Assembly (NCBI GenBank): GCA_020720965.1
Contig: DYNS01000149.1
Span: 1-7,257, forward strand
Direction of reading: 5' to 3'
DNA: 7,257 nucleotides
DNA from: Anaerolinea sp.
GTDB lineage: Bacteria > Chloroflexota > Anaerolineae > Anaerolineales > Villigracilaceae
Shown here: piece by piece, positions 1-5,134 of the stretch
Layout: each line of letters starts with the position of its first letter
Numbering within the stretch: the first letter of the stretch is position 1
The notes under the pieces: generated by a model
Database searches by the model: none
What the model was told of the DNA's origin: nothing
What the model saw: the letters and a program-made list of their open reading frames with translations, nothing else
Made by a program: the position numbers and the translations under genes

Positions 1-107
1 AGGCTGGCGCTGATGTCGATGCTCTGGTTTTTCCAGTGGAAGGGCTTGTCCAGGCTGGCGAGAATCTTTTTTGCGATGACCGGCAGGTTTTGCGGGTTCA
101 GGTCTGC
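1..107 (-). other. GGDEF-domain-like segment in frame with RecJ
   Basis: Codons 257-291 of the recJ reading frame do not match the RecJ/DHH linker. They carry the pattern of the C-terminal half of a GGDEF domain: ADLNPQNLPVIAKKIL, then LDKPF, then a four-residue gap and QSIDISAS. This resembles the usual 'A+kIL..L..PF...g....+saSIG' block that follows the GG(D/E)EF signature. The GGDEF signature itself, which would precede this block, is absent, and RecJ sequence stands in its place. The segment runs off the left edge, so the SIG(I/V) strand and the end of the domain are not visible. The assignment rests on pattern memory, not on an alignment. Confidence 0.6.
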
Positions 108-875
108 CAGTTGCAGCATTGCCAAAAGACCGGGGCGCTTGGTTTGGCGCAACTGCCTAAGCCCCATTTGTGCCATCCAACGCGCATCGCCGCGCAGGGT
201 CGCCAGGTCGGCAATCGTCCCCAGGGCTGCCAGGTCTAGCAGGGTTGAGGGTGCGAGGGCGGCGGAATGGGCTTGCAGGAGGGCTTCTGCCAGTTTGTAG
301 GCAACTCCCGCGCCGGGCAGGGGCGCGAGGGGGTGTTCCGGCGGCAGTTGTTTGGGGTTGACGATGGCGAAGGCGGGTGGCAGAGTCTCTCCCAGGTCGT
401 GATGGTCGGTGATGATGACATCGACTCCTGCTTTTTGCGCGTAGGCAATAGACGAATGGGCGGTGATGCCGGTGTCGCAGGTCAAAATTAACTGTGCCCC
501 GGCGAGAATCTTCTCCTTTAGGCGCGGCAATGCCACCCCATGGCTTTCTCTTGCCCGGTTGGGGATGTGATACTGCACCTTTGCCCCCAACGCGCTCAGG
601 GTTTCGACCAAAATGGAGGTGGCGGTCTGCCCGTCCACGTCAAAATCGCCCCAAACCAGGATGACTTCGCCCCTACGCAAGGCGGCGGAGATGCGCCCGA
701 CTGCTTTTTCCATCCCCGGCAGTTGGTAAGCGGATGCAGGCTGATACTGCTCCGGGTGCAAAAACGCCTCCGCCTGGGCAGGGGTCTGAATACCCCGGCG
801 GTGCAGGGCGGCAGCGAGGAGGGGGCTGTAGCCCGTCAGCGGCGCGGCGGGCGGGGGAGGGGTTATCCAGCGCAT
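1..875 (-). CDS. recJ: Single-stranded-DNA exonuclease RecJ, N-terminal part; GGDEF-like at window edge (partial)
   Basis: RecJ is a DHH-family 5'-3' single-strand DNA exonuclease used in recombinational and mismatch repair. Seen here: 291 codons from an ATG at 875, open at the left edge. Metal-binding motifs lie in the usual order: DFDVDGQTAT (residues 77-86), CDTGI (133-137), TDHH (156-159) and LGTIAD (218-223), with NPK and PLPGAGVAYKLAEAL between the last two. The RecJ linker RQTKRPGLLAML (243-254) follows. After about residue 256 the expected FGLAPRLNAAGR-like block is absent. Instead the reading frame continues as ADLNPQNL, AKKILASLDKPF and QSIDISAS, which resembles the later half of a GGDEF domain. 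The start lies one base after the stop of the upstream nuclease gene (TGATATG), so the two are probably cotranslated. The RecJ N-terminal identity is secure. Whether the gene is an intact RecJ, a fusion or an assembly chimera cannot be told from this window. Confidence 0.9.
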   Translation of the reverse strand, partial: MRWITPPPPAAPLTGYSPLLAAALHRRGIQTPAQAEAFLHPEQYQPASAYQLPGMEKAVGRISAALRRGEVILVWGDFDVDGQTATSILVETLSALGAKVQYHIPNRARESHGVALPRLKEKILAGAQLILTCDTGITAHSSIAYAQKAGVDVIITDHHDLGETLPPAFAIVNPKQLPPEHPLAPLPGAGVAYKLAEALLQAHSAALAPSTLLDLAALGTIADLATLRGDARWMAQMGLRQLRQTKRPGLLAMLQLADLNPQNLPVIAKKILASLDKPFHWKNQSIDISAS

Positions 876-876
876 A

Positions 877-1677
877 TCAAAGTTCAACTTCCGCGCTGTC
901 CATCAGGTCAAGTTCGGTTTCGGCTTCCCTGTCCTGGTCGTTTATCCCGCCTGCACCAATTCCCCGCTCGCAGAGCGAGCGATACACGCAGTAAGTGCAT
1001 TTATTTTCGGCAGATGTTGGGGGAAAATAGGTTTGCCTGGCAATTTGGGAGGCGCGTTCTTGCAATTCCTGCCAGTCTTCCTTAAATTGGCGGGCGGAAT
1101 AAGGCAGGCGGATAGTCTCCTGGGGGTGTTCGGCGAACCAGTACACCATTTCGATTTGTTCCGGGTCTATCTCTTTACCGTTATGGAGGTGTTTGCCCGC
1201 TACCGTCAGCAGAGCGCGATAGACTCGTGTTTGCCAGCGTTTTCTCAGCGCATCGCTGGAGGGGTGTTTGCGCTCGGTTTTCCAGTCGTACAGGATGATT
1301 TTGCCCTCTGGCAGGCTGGCGAGCAGGTCAAACTTGGCGGTCAGACGAAAGGGCGGCAAAGGCGCAGAGAGGGATGCCTCCGGGCGCAGGCTGAGGGCGG
1401 CGGGTTCCTCCGCCAGGAAGCGCAGCAGATTTTCCAGCCAGCGGCGAAGGTTGGGGGTGTTGGCGAGGGGCGCAAGTTTTTCGGGGGGGATTCCCAGCAG
1501 GTATTGTTGCGCCAGCAGGTGAAAGTCGCTGCCTTCTTGCAGGTGTTTCTCGTTTTCCAGGGCGGGGGCGCTTTCTTCTGCCGGGTAAGGCAGCTGTTCT
1601 ATGTGGCGCAGTTCAAAACGGCGTTCACAATCGGCGTAATCTTGCAGGGAAGATTGGGAGAGTTGGGACGGAAGCAT
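877..1677 (-). CDS. PD-(D/E)XK nuclease with Fe-S cysteines (Cas4/AddB/RecB-nuclease type)
   Basis: A 266-residue protein of the RecB/Cas4-type PD-(D/E)XK nuclease superfamily. Visible elements: an N-terminal SSLQDYADCERRF block with Cys17; GSDFHLLAQQYL (49-60), with His53 as the motif I histidine; AKFDLL with Asp117; ILYDWKT with Asp131 and Lys133; and the QTRVYR motif (149-154) with the conserved Gln and Tyr. A C-terminal C-x2-C-x5-C (Cys227, Cys230, Cys236) follows. One early cysteine plus three late ones is the arrangement that holds a 4Fe-4S cluster in AddB and Cas4 nucleases. An acidic tail (about 247-266) follows. It has no helicase domain, so it probably works with a partner, cutting or processing DNA ends. 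It lies directly upstream of recJ, one base apart, which suggests a shared repair role. No cas genes are nearby, so a CRISPR adaptation role is not supported. The ATG at 1677 has no clear ribosome binding site. Confidence 0.85.
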   Translation of the reverse strand: MLPSQLSQSSLQDYADCERRFELRHIEQLPYPAEESAPALENEKHLQEGSDFHLLAQQYLLGIPPEKLAPLANTPNLRRWLENLLRFLAEEPAALSLRPEASLSAPLPPFRLTAKFDLLASLPEGKIILYDWKTERKHPSSDALRKRWQTRVYRALLTVAGKHLHNGKEIDPEQIEMVYWFAEHPQETIRLPYSARQFKEDWQELQERASQIARQTYFPPTSAENKCTYCVYRSLCERGIGAGGINDQDREAETELDLMDSAEVEL

Positions 1678-1769
1678 GGTTTAATTGTGCCATAGAATAC
1701 TCACAAAAAATGGATAGACTTTGCAAGTGCAGGGGGATGAGACTGCCAAACATACAATAAGGAGCCTGA
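1678..1769. promoter_or_regulatory. Divergent intergenic region between the repair and riboflavin/carotenoid units
   Basis: This 92-base AT-richer spacer separates the leftward nuclease-recJ unit from the rightward six-gene unit, so promoters for both should lie in it. I see -10-like hexamers on both strands: TACAAT at 1753-1758 on plus and TATTCT at 1699-1694 on minus. Neither has a convincing -35 box at normal spacing, and the plus-strand one sits against the ribosome binding site. No riboswitch fold, including an FMN element, is recognisable. The promoter role is inferred from gene orientation only. Confidence 0.4.
1759..1764 (+). promoter_or_regulatory. Ribosome binding site of the DUF1684 gene
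   Basis: AAGGAG lies five bases before the ATG at 1770. It is the clearest Shine-Dalgarno site in the window and fixes the start of the first gene in the rightward run. Confidence 0.75.
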
Positions 1770-2282
1770 ATGAGCGCATTGACCGATTTTCGTCAAGAGA
1801 AAGATGCTTTTTACAAAAACAGCCGCCAATCTCCGCTAACGGCGGCACAGCGCAAGGTCTTTACCGGGCTTGCCTACTACCCGGAAACCGCCTCCCTGCG
1901 CCTGGAACTGCCCCTGGAGCGTTTGCCCCACCCCAAAACGGTCGTTTTGGCAACCTCCACCGGCGAAGACCGCGAATATTCGCAGGCTGGTCAGGTGCGG
2001 TTCACCGTAGGTGCTGAGCAGGTTGCTTTGCAAGTATACGAATCGGAGGACGGTTCTTTCTTTTTGCCTTTTGTAGATGCCACCGCCCCAACCGAGACCT
2101 ACGGCGCAGGGCGTTACCTCGACCCGCAAGAAGTGCGCCCCGGCATTTTGCTGGTGGATTTTAACCTGGCATATAACCCCTACTGCGCCTACAACGAGCG
2201 CTGGTCTTGCCCCCTGCCCCCGGCGGAAAACCGTCTTTCTGTGCGCCTGGAGGCGGGCGAGAAGAACCTGCCCCTGCCATGA
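1770..2282 (+). CDS. DUF1684 domain-containing protein
   Basis: A 170-residue cytosolic protein of the DUF1684 family, whose biochemical function I do not know. Family hallmarks are present in order. FRQEKDAFYKNSRQSPL (7-23) is the N-terminal block, and GLAYYP (33-38) follows. A beta-rich middle contains RFTV and ALQVYE. FFLPFVDATAPTETYGAGRYLD (97-118) comes next. The strongest signature is LLVDFNLAYNPYCAYNERW (127-145) followed by SCPLPPAENRL (146-156) and EAGEK near the end. Its length fits the single-domain form of the family. There is no signal peptide or membrane segment. A good ribosome binding site precedes the ATG. The TGA stop overlaps the ATG of the reductase gene as ATGA, so the two are translationally coupled, but this does not itself show a riboflavin function. 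Confidence 0.85.
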   Translation: MSALTDFRQEKDAFYKNSRQSPLTAAQRKVFTGLAYYPETASLRLELPLERLPHPKTVVLATSTGEDREYSQAGQVRFTVGAEQVALQVYESEDGSFFLPFVDATAPTETYGAGRYLDPQEVRPGILLVDFNLAYNPYCAYNERWSCPLPPAENRLSVRLEAGEKNLPLP

Positions 2283-2953
2283 AGGTCATCATCAACGCCG
2301 CCATGAGCCTGGATGGCAAAATTGACACGGTGGAGCGCCGGGGCGCTTCTCTCTCCTCCCCGCAGGATAAGCGCCGGGTGCTGGAACTCCGCGCCAGCGT
2401 GGATGCCGTTATGGTGGGCGGTAACACCCTTCGGCAGGAAAACCCCAAACTGACGGTAAAACTGCCAGAACTGGAGCAGCAGCGCATCCTGAAAGGTTTA
2501 CCGCCCAACCCGGCAAAGGTCGCCATTAGCACCCGCGCCGAGTTGGACCTGCAAGGCGATTTTGTGCGCGTTGGGCAGGCGCAGCGAATTCTATTTTGTA
2601 CCTCTCTCGCCCCCGCCAGGCAGATTAACGTTCTGAAAGAGTTGGGCGTGCAGGTGTTTCTTTGTGGAGAAAAAAAGGTAGACTTGCCCCAAGCCTTTAA
2701 CGCCCTGGCATCTCTCGGCATCCAAACCCTCATGCTGGAGGGCGGTTCCACCCTGATTGCCGAGTGCATTTCTTTAGGGCTGGCGGATGAACTGCTGGTT
2801 TACGTTGCGCCCAAACTTTTCGGTGGGGCAACTGCGCCTTCTTTGGTGGGCGGCGGCGGGTGGGTAGAATCGAGTGCGAAAATGCTCCGGCTGGTGAATG
2901 CTCAGGTCTTCGATGAATTGGGCGGTCTCCTCCTGCATTACCAATTCCTGTAA
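2279..2953 (+). CDS. Stand-alone RibD C-terminal type reductase (archaeal-type diaminopyrimidine 5'-phosphate reductase)
   Basis: A 224-residue member of the RibD_C/dihydrofolate-reductase-like family. It should reduce the ribose of the early riboflavin pyrimidine intermediate to a ribityl chain using NAD(P)H. Seen: the N-terminal INAAMSLDGKI (5-15), VDAVMVGGNTLRQENPKLTV (41-60), the nucleotide-binding LMLEGGSTLIAECISLGLAD (151-170), and ELLVYVAPKLFGG (171-183). The N-terminal cytidine-deaminase-like domain of bacterial RibD (HAE and zinc-binding PCxxxGRTPPC motifs) is absent. This is the organisation of the archaeal and fungal enzymes, which reduce before deamination. The ATG at 2279 overlaps the previous stop (ATGA). 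A longer reading from 2207 would only add a low-complexity Pro/Gly extension that overlaps DUF1684. The gene for GTP cyclohydrolase II follows directly and makes the substrate. The fold and pathway are well supported; the exact substrate (before or after deamination) is inferred. Confidence 0.88.
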   Translation: MKVIINAAMSLDGKIDTVERRGASLSSPQDKRRVLELRASVDAVMVGGNTLRQENPKLTVKLPELEQQRILKGLPPNPAKVAISTRAELDLQGDFVRVGQAQRILFCTSLAPARQINVLKELGVQVFLCGEKKVDLPQAFNALASLGIQTLMLEGGSTLIAECISLGLADELLVYVAPKLFGGATAPSLVGGGGWVESSAKMLRLVNAQVFDELGGLLLHYQFL

Positions 2954-2961
2954 CTTTTTGT

Positions 2962-2965
2962 GGAG
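2962..2965 (+). promoter_or_regulatory. Ribosome binding site deciding the ribA start
   Basis: GGAG lies six bases before the ATG at 2972. In-frame alternatives are a GTG at 2960, which would overlap this site, and an ATG at 2966, only one base after it. Spacing favours 2972. Confidence 0.6.
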
Positions 2966-2971
2966 ATGAAT

Positions 2972-3733
2972 ATGTCAATACAACTTCCTGTACAACAATT
3001 GCTAGAAGAAAGCGCCGCGCACGAGTGCGAAGGCGTTGGCGAACAGCGGGTTTGCGTAAAAATTGTTTCTATTGCGGAACTTCCCACCCGTTTTGGTGAT
3101 TTTCAGATTGTGGCGTTTGAAAACAACCGCGATGGCAAGGACCATATCGCCATTGTGCGCGGCGATGTCACCAATGCCGAAGAAGTTGCCGTGCGCCTGC
3201 ATTCCGAATGTCTCACCGGCGATGCTCTAGGTTCTTTGCGCTGTGACTGCCGCGACCAGTTGGAAGCCGCTCTTACCGCCATTGGCAAACTGGAGCGCGG
3301 CATTGTGCTGTATCTCCGTCAGGAGGGGCGCGGCATTGGGCTGGCGAATAAGATTCGAGCCTATGCCCTGCAAGACTTCGGCATGGACACAGTGGAAGCC
3401 AACCTCGCCCTCGGTTTTCGGGATGACGAGCGCGATTATGCTGTTGCCGCGCACATGCTCGCCTCTCTCAAAGTCCGCAGCATTCAACTGATGACCAACA
3501 ACCCCCGCAAAATTGACGACCTCAAGCGTCTCGGCGTAAATGTTACCGGGCGTTTGCCCCATGTGCTGCCGCCCAACCCGCACAATGAATTTTATCTGCG
3601 TACCAAAGCCCAAAAATCCGGTCACATGATAGACCTGCGCGACTTTAAGGGCAAAGTTCACCTGCCAGAACAAAGCGACCGCCCTGTGGTAAAAGGCATG
3701 ACCGAAGAGCAGGTGAAAGCCCTGTACGAGTAA
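2972..3733 (+). CDS. ribA: GTP cyclohydrolase II
   Basis: RibA opens the imidazole ring of GTP, releasing formate and pyrophosphate, to give the diaminopyrimidine that starts riboflavin synthesis. From the ATG at 2972 it has 253 residues. The zinc ligands are clear: HSEC, GSLRCDC gives Cys80, Cys91 and Cys93 (C-x10-C-x-C). YLRQEGRGIGLANKIRAY (114-131) holds the catalytic Arg/Glu-rich loop, and LMTNNPRKIDDL (173-184) is the guanine/phosphate-binding block. The protein is longer than the roughly 200-residue E. coli enzyme, with an N-terminal extension of about 25 residues and a tail ending VKGMTEEQVKALYE. It is not fused to a RibB (dihydroxybutanone phosphate synthase) domain, which many bacteria have. 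It starts 18 bases after the reductase stop, so the two steps are encoded together. A six-base gap leads to the carotenoid gene. Confidence 0.95.
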   Translation: MSIQLPVQQLLEESAAHECEGVGEQRVCVKIVSIAELPTRFGDFQIVAFENNRDGKDHIAIVRGDVTNAEEVAVRLHSECLTGDALGSLRCDCRDQLEAALTAIGKLERGIVLYLRQEGRGIGLANKIRAYALQDFGMDTVEANLALGFRDDERDYAVAAHMLASLKVRSIQLMTNNPRKIDDLKRLGVNVTGRLPHVLPPNPHNEFYLRTKAQKSGHMIDLRDFKGKVHLPEQSDRPVVKGMTEEQVKALYE

Positions 3734-3739
3734 ACCCGC

Positions 3740-4495
3740 TTGGCAGCCATCCTCACCTCCCTTTCCAAAATTCCGCGCGTTAGCCTGTTCTTTGTGGCGC
3801 TGTGGGTATTCACCCTTATTTCCCTGCCCATTGTCGGCTGGGTTTGGGGGACAGAGGCTCAACTGCGCGGCATGAGCATGGGCGTATTGATGCAAGCCCT
3901 GGCGGTGATGGCGGCGCTCTTCCCCGCTTGGGGCTTGCGCCGCACCGCCCAAGCCTTTTTGCTGGTGGGCGTTCTCTCCTACCTGGCGGAACTTATCGGC
4001 TCCAGTACCGGGATTCCCTTTGGCAGGTATCACTACACCGACCTGTTGCAGCCCCAACTGGTAGGGGTTCCGTTGCTCATCCCCTTGGCGTGGATGATGA
4101 TGCTCCCGCCCGCCTGGGCAATTGCCCGGCTCGCTTTGCCTTCCGCGCCGCGCCTGGCTCATGCCCTGCTCTCTGCCGCCGCCTTTACCGCCTGGGATTT
4201 ATTCCTCGACCCCCAAATGGTGATGTTCGGCTTCTGGGTCTGGGAGCAGCCCGGCGAATACTTTGGCATTCCTCTGGTCAACTACCTGGGCTGGTTTCTC
4301 GTCTCCACCCTGCTCACCCTTGCCGCCCGCCCCAAAGACCTGCCCCTCGCCCCGCTTGCCCTCATTTACGTCCTCACCTGGCTCTTACAATCGGTAGGTC
4401 AGGGAATATTTTGGGGGCAACCCCTGCCAGCCCTGGCAGGCTTCATCGGCTGCGGCATCTTTGTGTGGCTGGCAGTGCGGCGTAACATTCCCTAG
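3740..4495 (+). CDS. Carotenoid biosynthesis protein, CruF-like (carotenoid 1',2'-hydratase family)
   Basis: An integral membrane protein of 251 residues in the CruF/DUF422 family. CruF adds water to the psi end group of carotenoids such as gamma-carotene or lycopene. In archaea the same family acts in bacterioruberin synthesis. Seen: about seven hydrophobic segments (roughly 14-35, 47-65, 70-88, 108-130, 140-165, 180-197, 205-245). The family blocks are also present: YLAELIGSSTGIPFGRYHYT (81-100), VGVPLLIPLAWMM (108-120), FTAWDLFLDPQMV (149-161), and FWVWEQPGEYFGIPLVNYLGW (165-185). These hold conserved acidic, His and Tyr residues. The best start is a TTG at 3740, six bases after ribA, with no visible ribosome binding site, so the exact N terminus is uncertain. 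A glycosyltransferase of the CruG type lies two genes downstream, which supports the carotenoid role. The actual carotenoid is unknown. Confidence 0.85.
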   Translation: MAAILTSLSKIPRVSLFFVALWVFTLISLPIVGWVWGTEAQLRGMSMGVLMQALAVMAALFPAWGLRRTAQAFLLVGVLSYLAELIGSSTGIPFGRYHYTDLLQPQLVGVPLLIPLAWMMMLPPAWAIARLALPSAPRLAHALLSAAAFTAWDLFLDPQMVMFGFWVWEQPGEYFGIPLVNYLGWFLVSTLLTLAARPKDLPLAPLALIYVLTWLLQSVGQGIFWGQPLPALAGFIGCGIFVWLAVRRNIP

Positions 4496-4543
4496 CCGCC
4501 CCTTCGCCATCCGCCCTCATCCGAACTCCGCTTCCAAAATCCG

Positions 4544-5134
4544 TTGCTCCCTTTCCCTCACCCCTGGCTGTATCTATTTATCTCCTACCTCCTGGGCTCC
4601 CTTCCCTTCTCGGTTTGGATTGCCCGTTTGGCAGGCGCTGACCCGCGCCAGGTTGGCGACCAGAACCCCGGCGCGACCAACGCCCTCAAAGCCGGGGGTA
4701 AATGGGTTGGCTTGCTCGCCCTCCTGTTGGATATTTCCAAAGCCGCCGCACCCATAGGGATGGCGTACCAGATATATCAATGGCGCGGCGCAGAGATGGC
4801 GCTCATCGCTCTTGCGCCTTTGTTGGGACATGCCTACTCTCCCTTTCTCCGTTTTCGCGGCGGCAAAGCCCTCGCCACTGCCCTGGGGGTATGGATTGGG
4901 CTAACCCTCTGGCAGGTTCCTCTTGTTGCTCTCGCGGGCATTACCCTTTGGTATCTTCTCTTCAAAAACCCCGGTTGGGCAGTTCTCTTCACTCTGGCGG
5001 GCATGGCAATCTTCCTGCTTCTCTTTCGCCCCGACCCTTTTTTGCTGTACGGGGTACTCGCGCCTCAATCCGCTCTGCTAATTTTTAAGCACCGCCATCA
5101 CTTTCTGCAATCCCCCAGCAAGAGAAAAGCCTGA
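4544..5134 (+). CDS. PlsY-like membrane acyltransferase
   Basis: A 196-residue, multi-pass membrane protein of the PlsY (acyl-phosphate:glycerol-3-phosphate acyltransferase) family, the first acylation step of phospholipid synthesis. Motif 1 is LGSLPFSVWIARLAG (17-31). Motif 2 reads VGDQNPGATNALK (37-49) where the family usually has GSGNxGATNxxR, so Ser, Gly and Arg are replaced by Asp, Gln and Lys. Motif 3 is intact: HAYSPFLRFRGGKALAT (96-112). Hydrophobic spans occur near 8-29, 54-78, 85-98, 112-135 and 140-180. The start is a TTG at 4544 with no ribosome binding site; no ATG lies upstream in frame after the preceding stop at 4495. The stop shares a base with the next ATG (TGATG). It sits between CruF-like and CruG-like genes, so it could be the housekeeping PlsY or an acyltransferase for carotenoid glycosides. 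The family is secure; the substrate is open. Confidence 0.85.
   Translation: MLPFPHPWLYLFISYLLGSLPFSVWIARLAGADPRQVGDQNPGATNALKAGGKWVGLLALLLDISKAAAPIGMAYQIYQWRGAEMALIALAPLLGHAYSPFLRFRGGKALATALGVWIGLTLWQVPLVALAGITLWYLLFKNPGWAVLFTLAGMAIFLLLFRPDPFLLYGVLAPQSALLIFKHRHHFLQSPSKRKA

Noticed and set aside
540..1085. Plus-strand open frame of 181 codons across the recJ/nuclease junction
   Set aside because: It is antisense to conserved RecJ motifs and to the nuclease C terminus, and is rich in Gly/Arg/Pro as expected of a shadow.
877..1677. Cas4 of a CRISPR adaptation module
   Set aside because: There are no cas1, cas2 or repeat arrays in the window. The partner gene is recJ, so a general repair nuclease is the simpler reading.
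1033..1695. Plus-strand open frame of 220 codons opposite the nuclease gene
   Set aside because: The opposite strand encodes a nuclease with all catalytic and Fe-S residues. This frame has no recognisable motif and a biased composition.
1678..1769. Possible FMN riboswitch or operator upstream of the riboflavin genes
   Set aside because: The spacer is only 92 bases and lacks the conserved FMN-element blocks; only short, weak inverted repeats are visible.
2207..2278. N-terminal extension of the reductase starting at 2207
   Set aside because: The extra 24 residues are Pro/Gly-rich and overlap the most conserved end of DUF1684. The family starts at MKVIINAAMSLDGKI, which fits the ATG at 2279.
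3227..4162. Long minus-strand open frame (311 codons) opposite ribA and the CruF-like gene
   Set aside because: It is antisense to two well-supported genes, matches no family I know, and has the Gly/Gln/His-rich composition of a reverse-strand shadow in GC-rich DNA.
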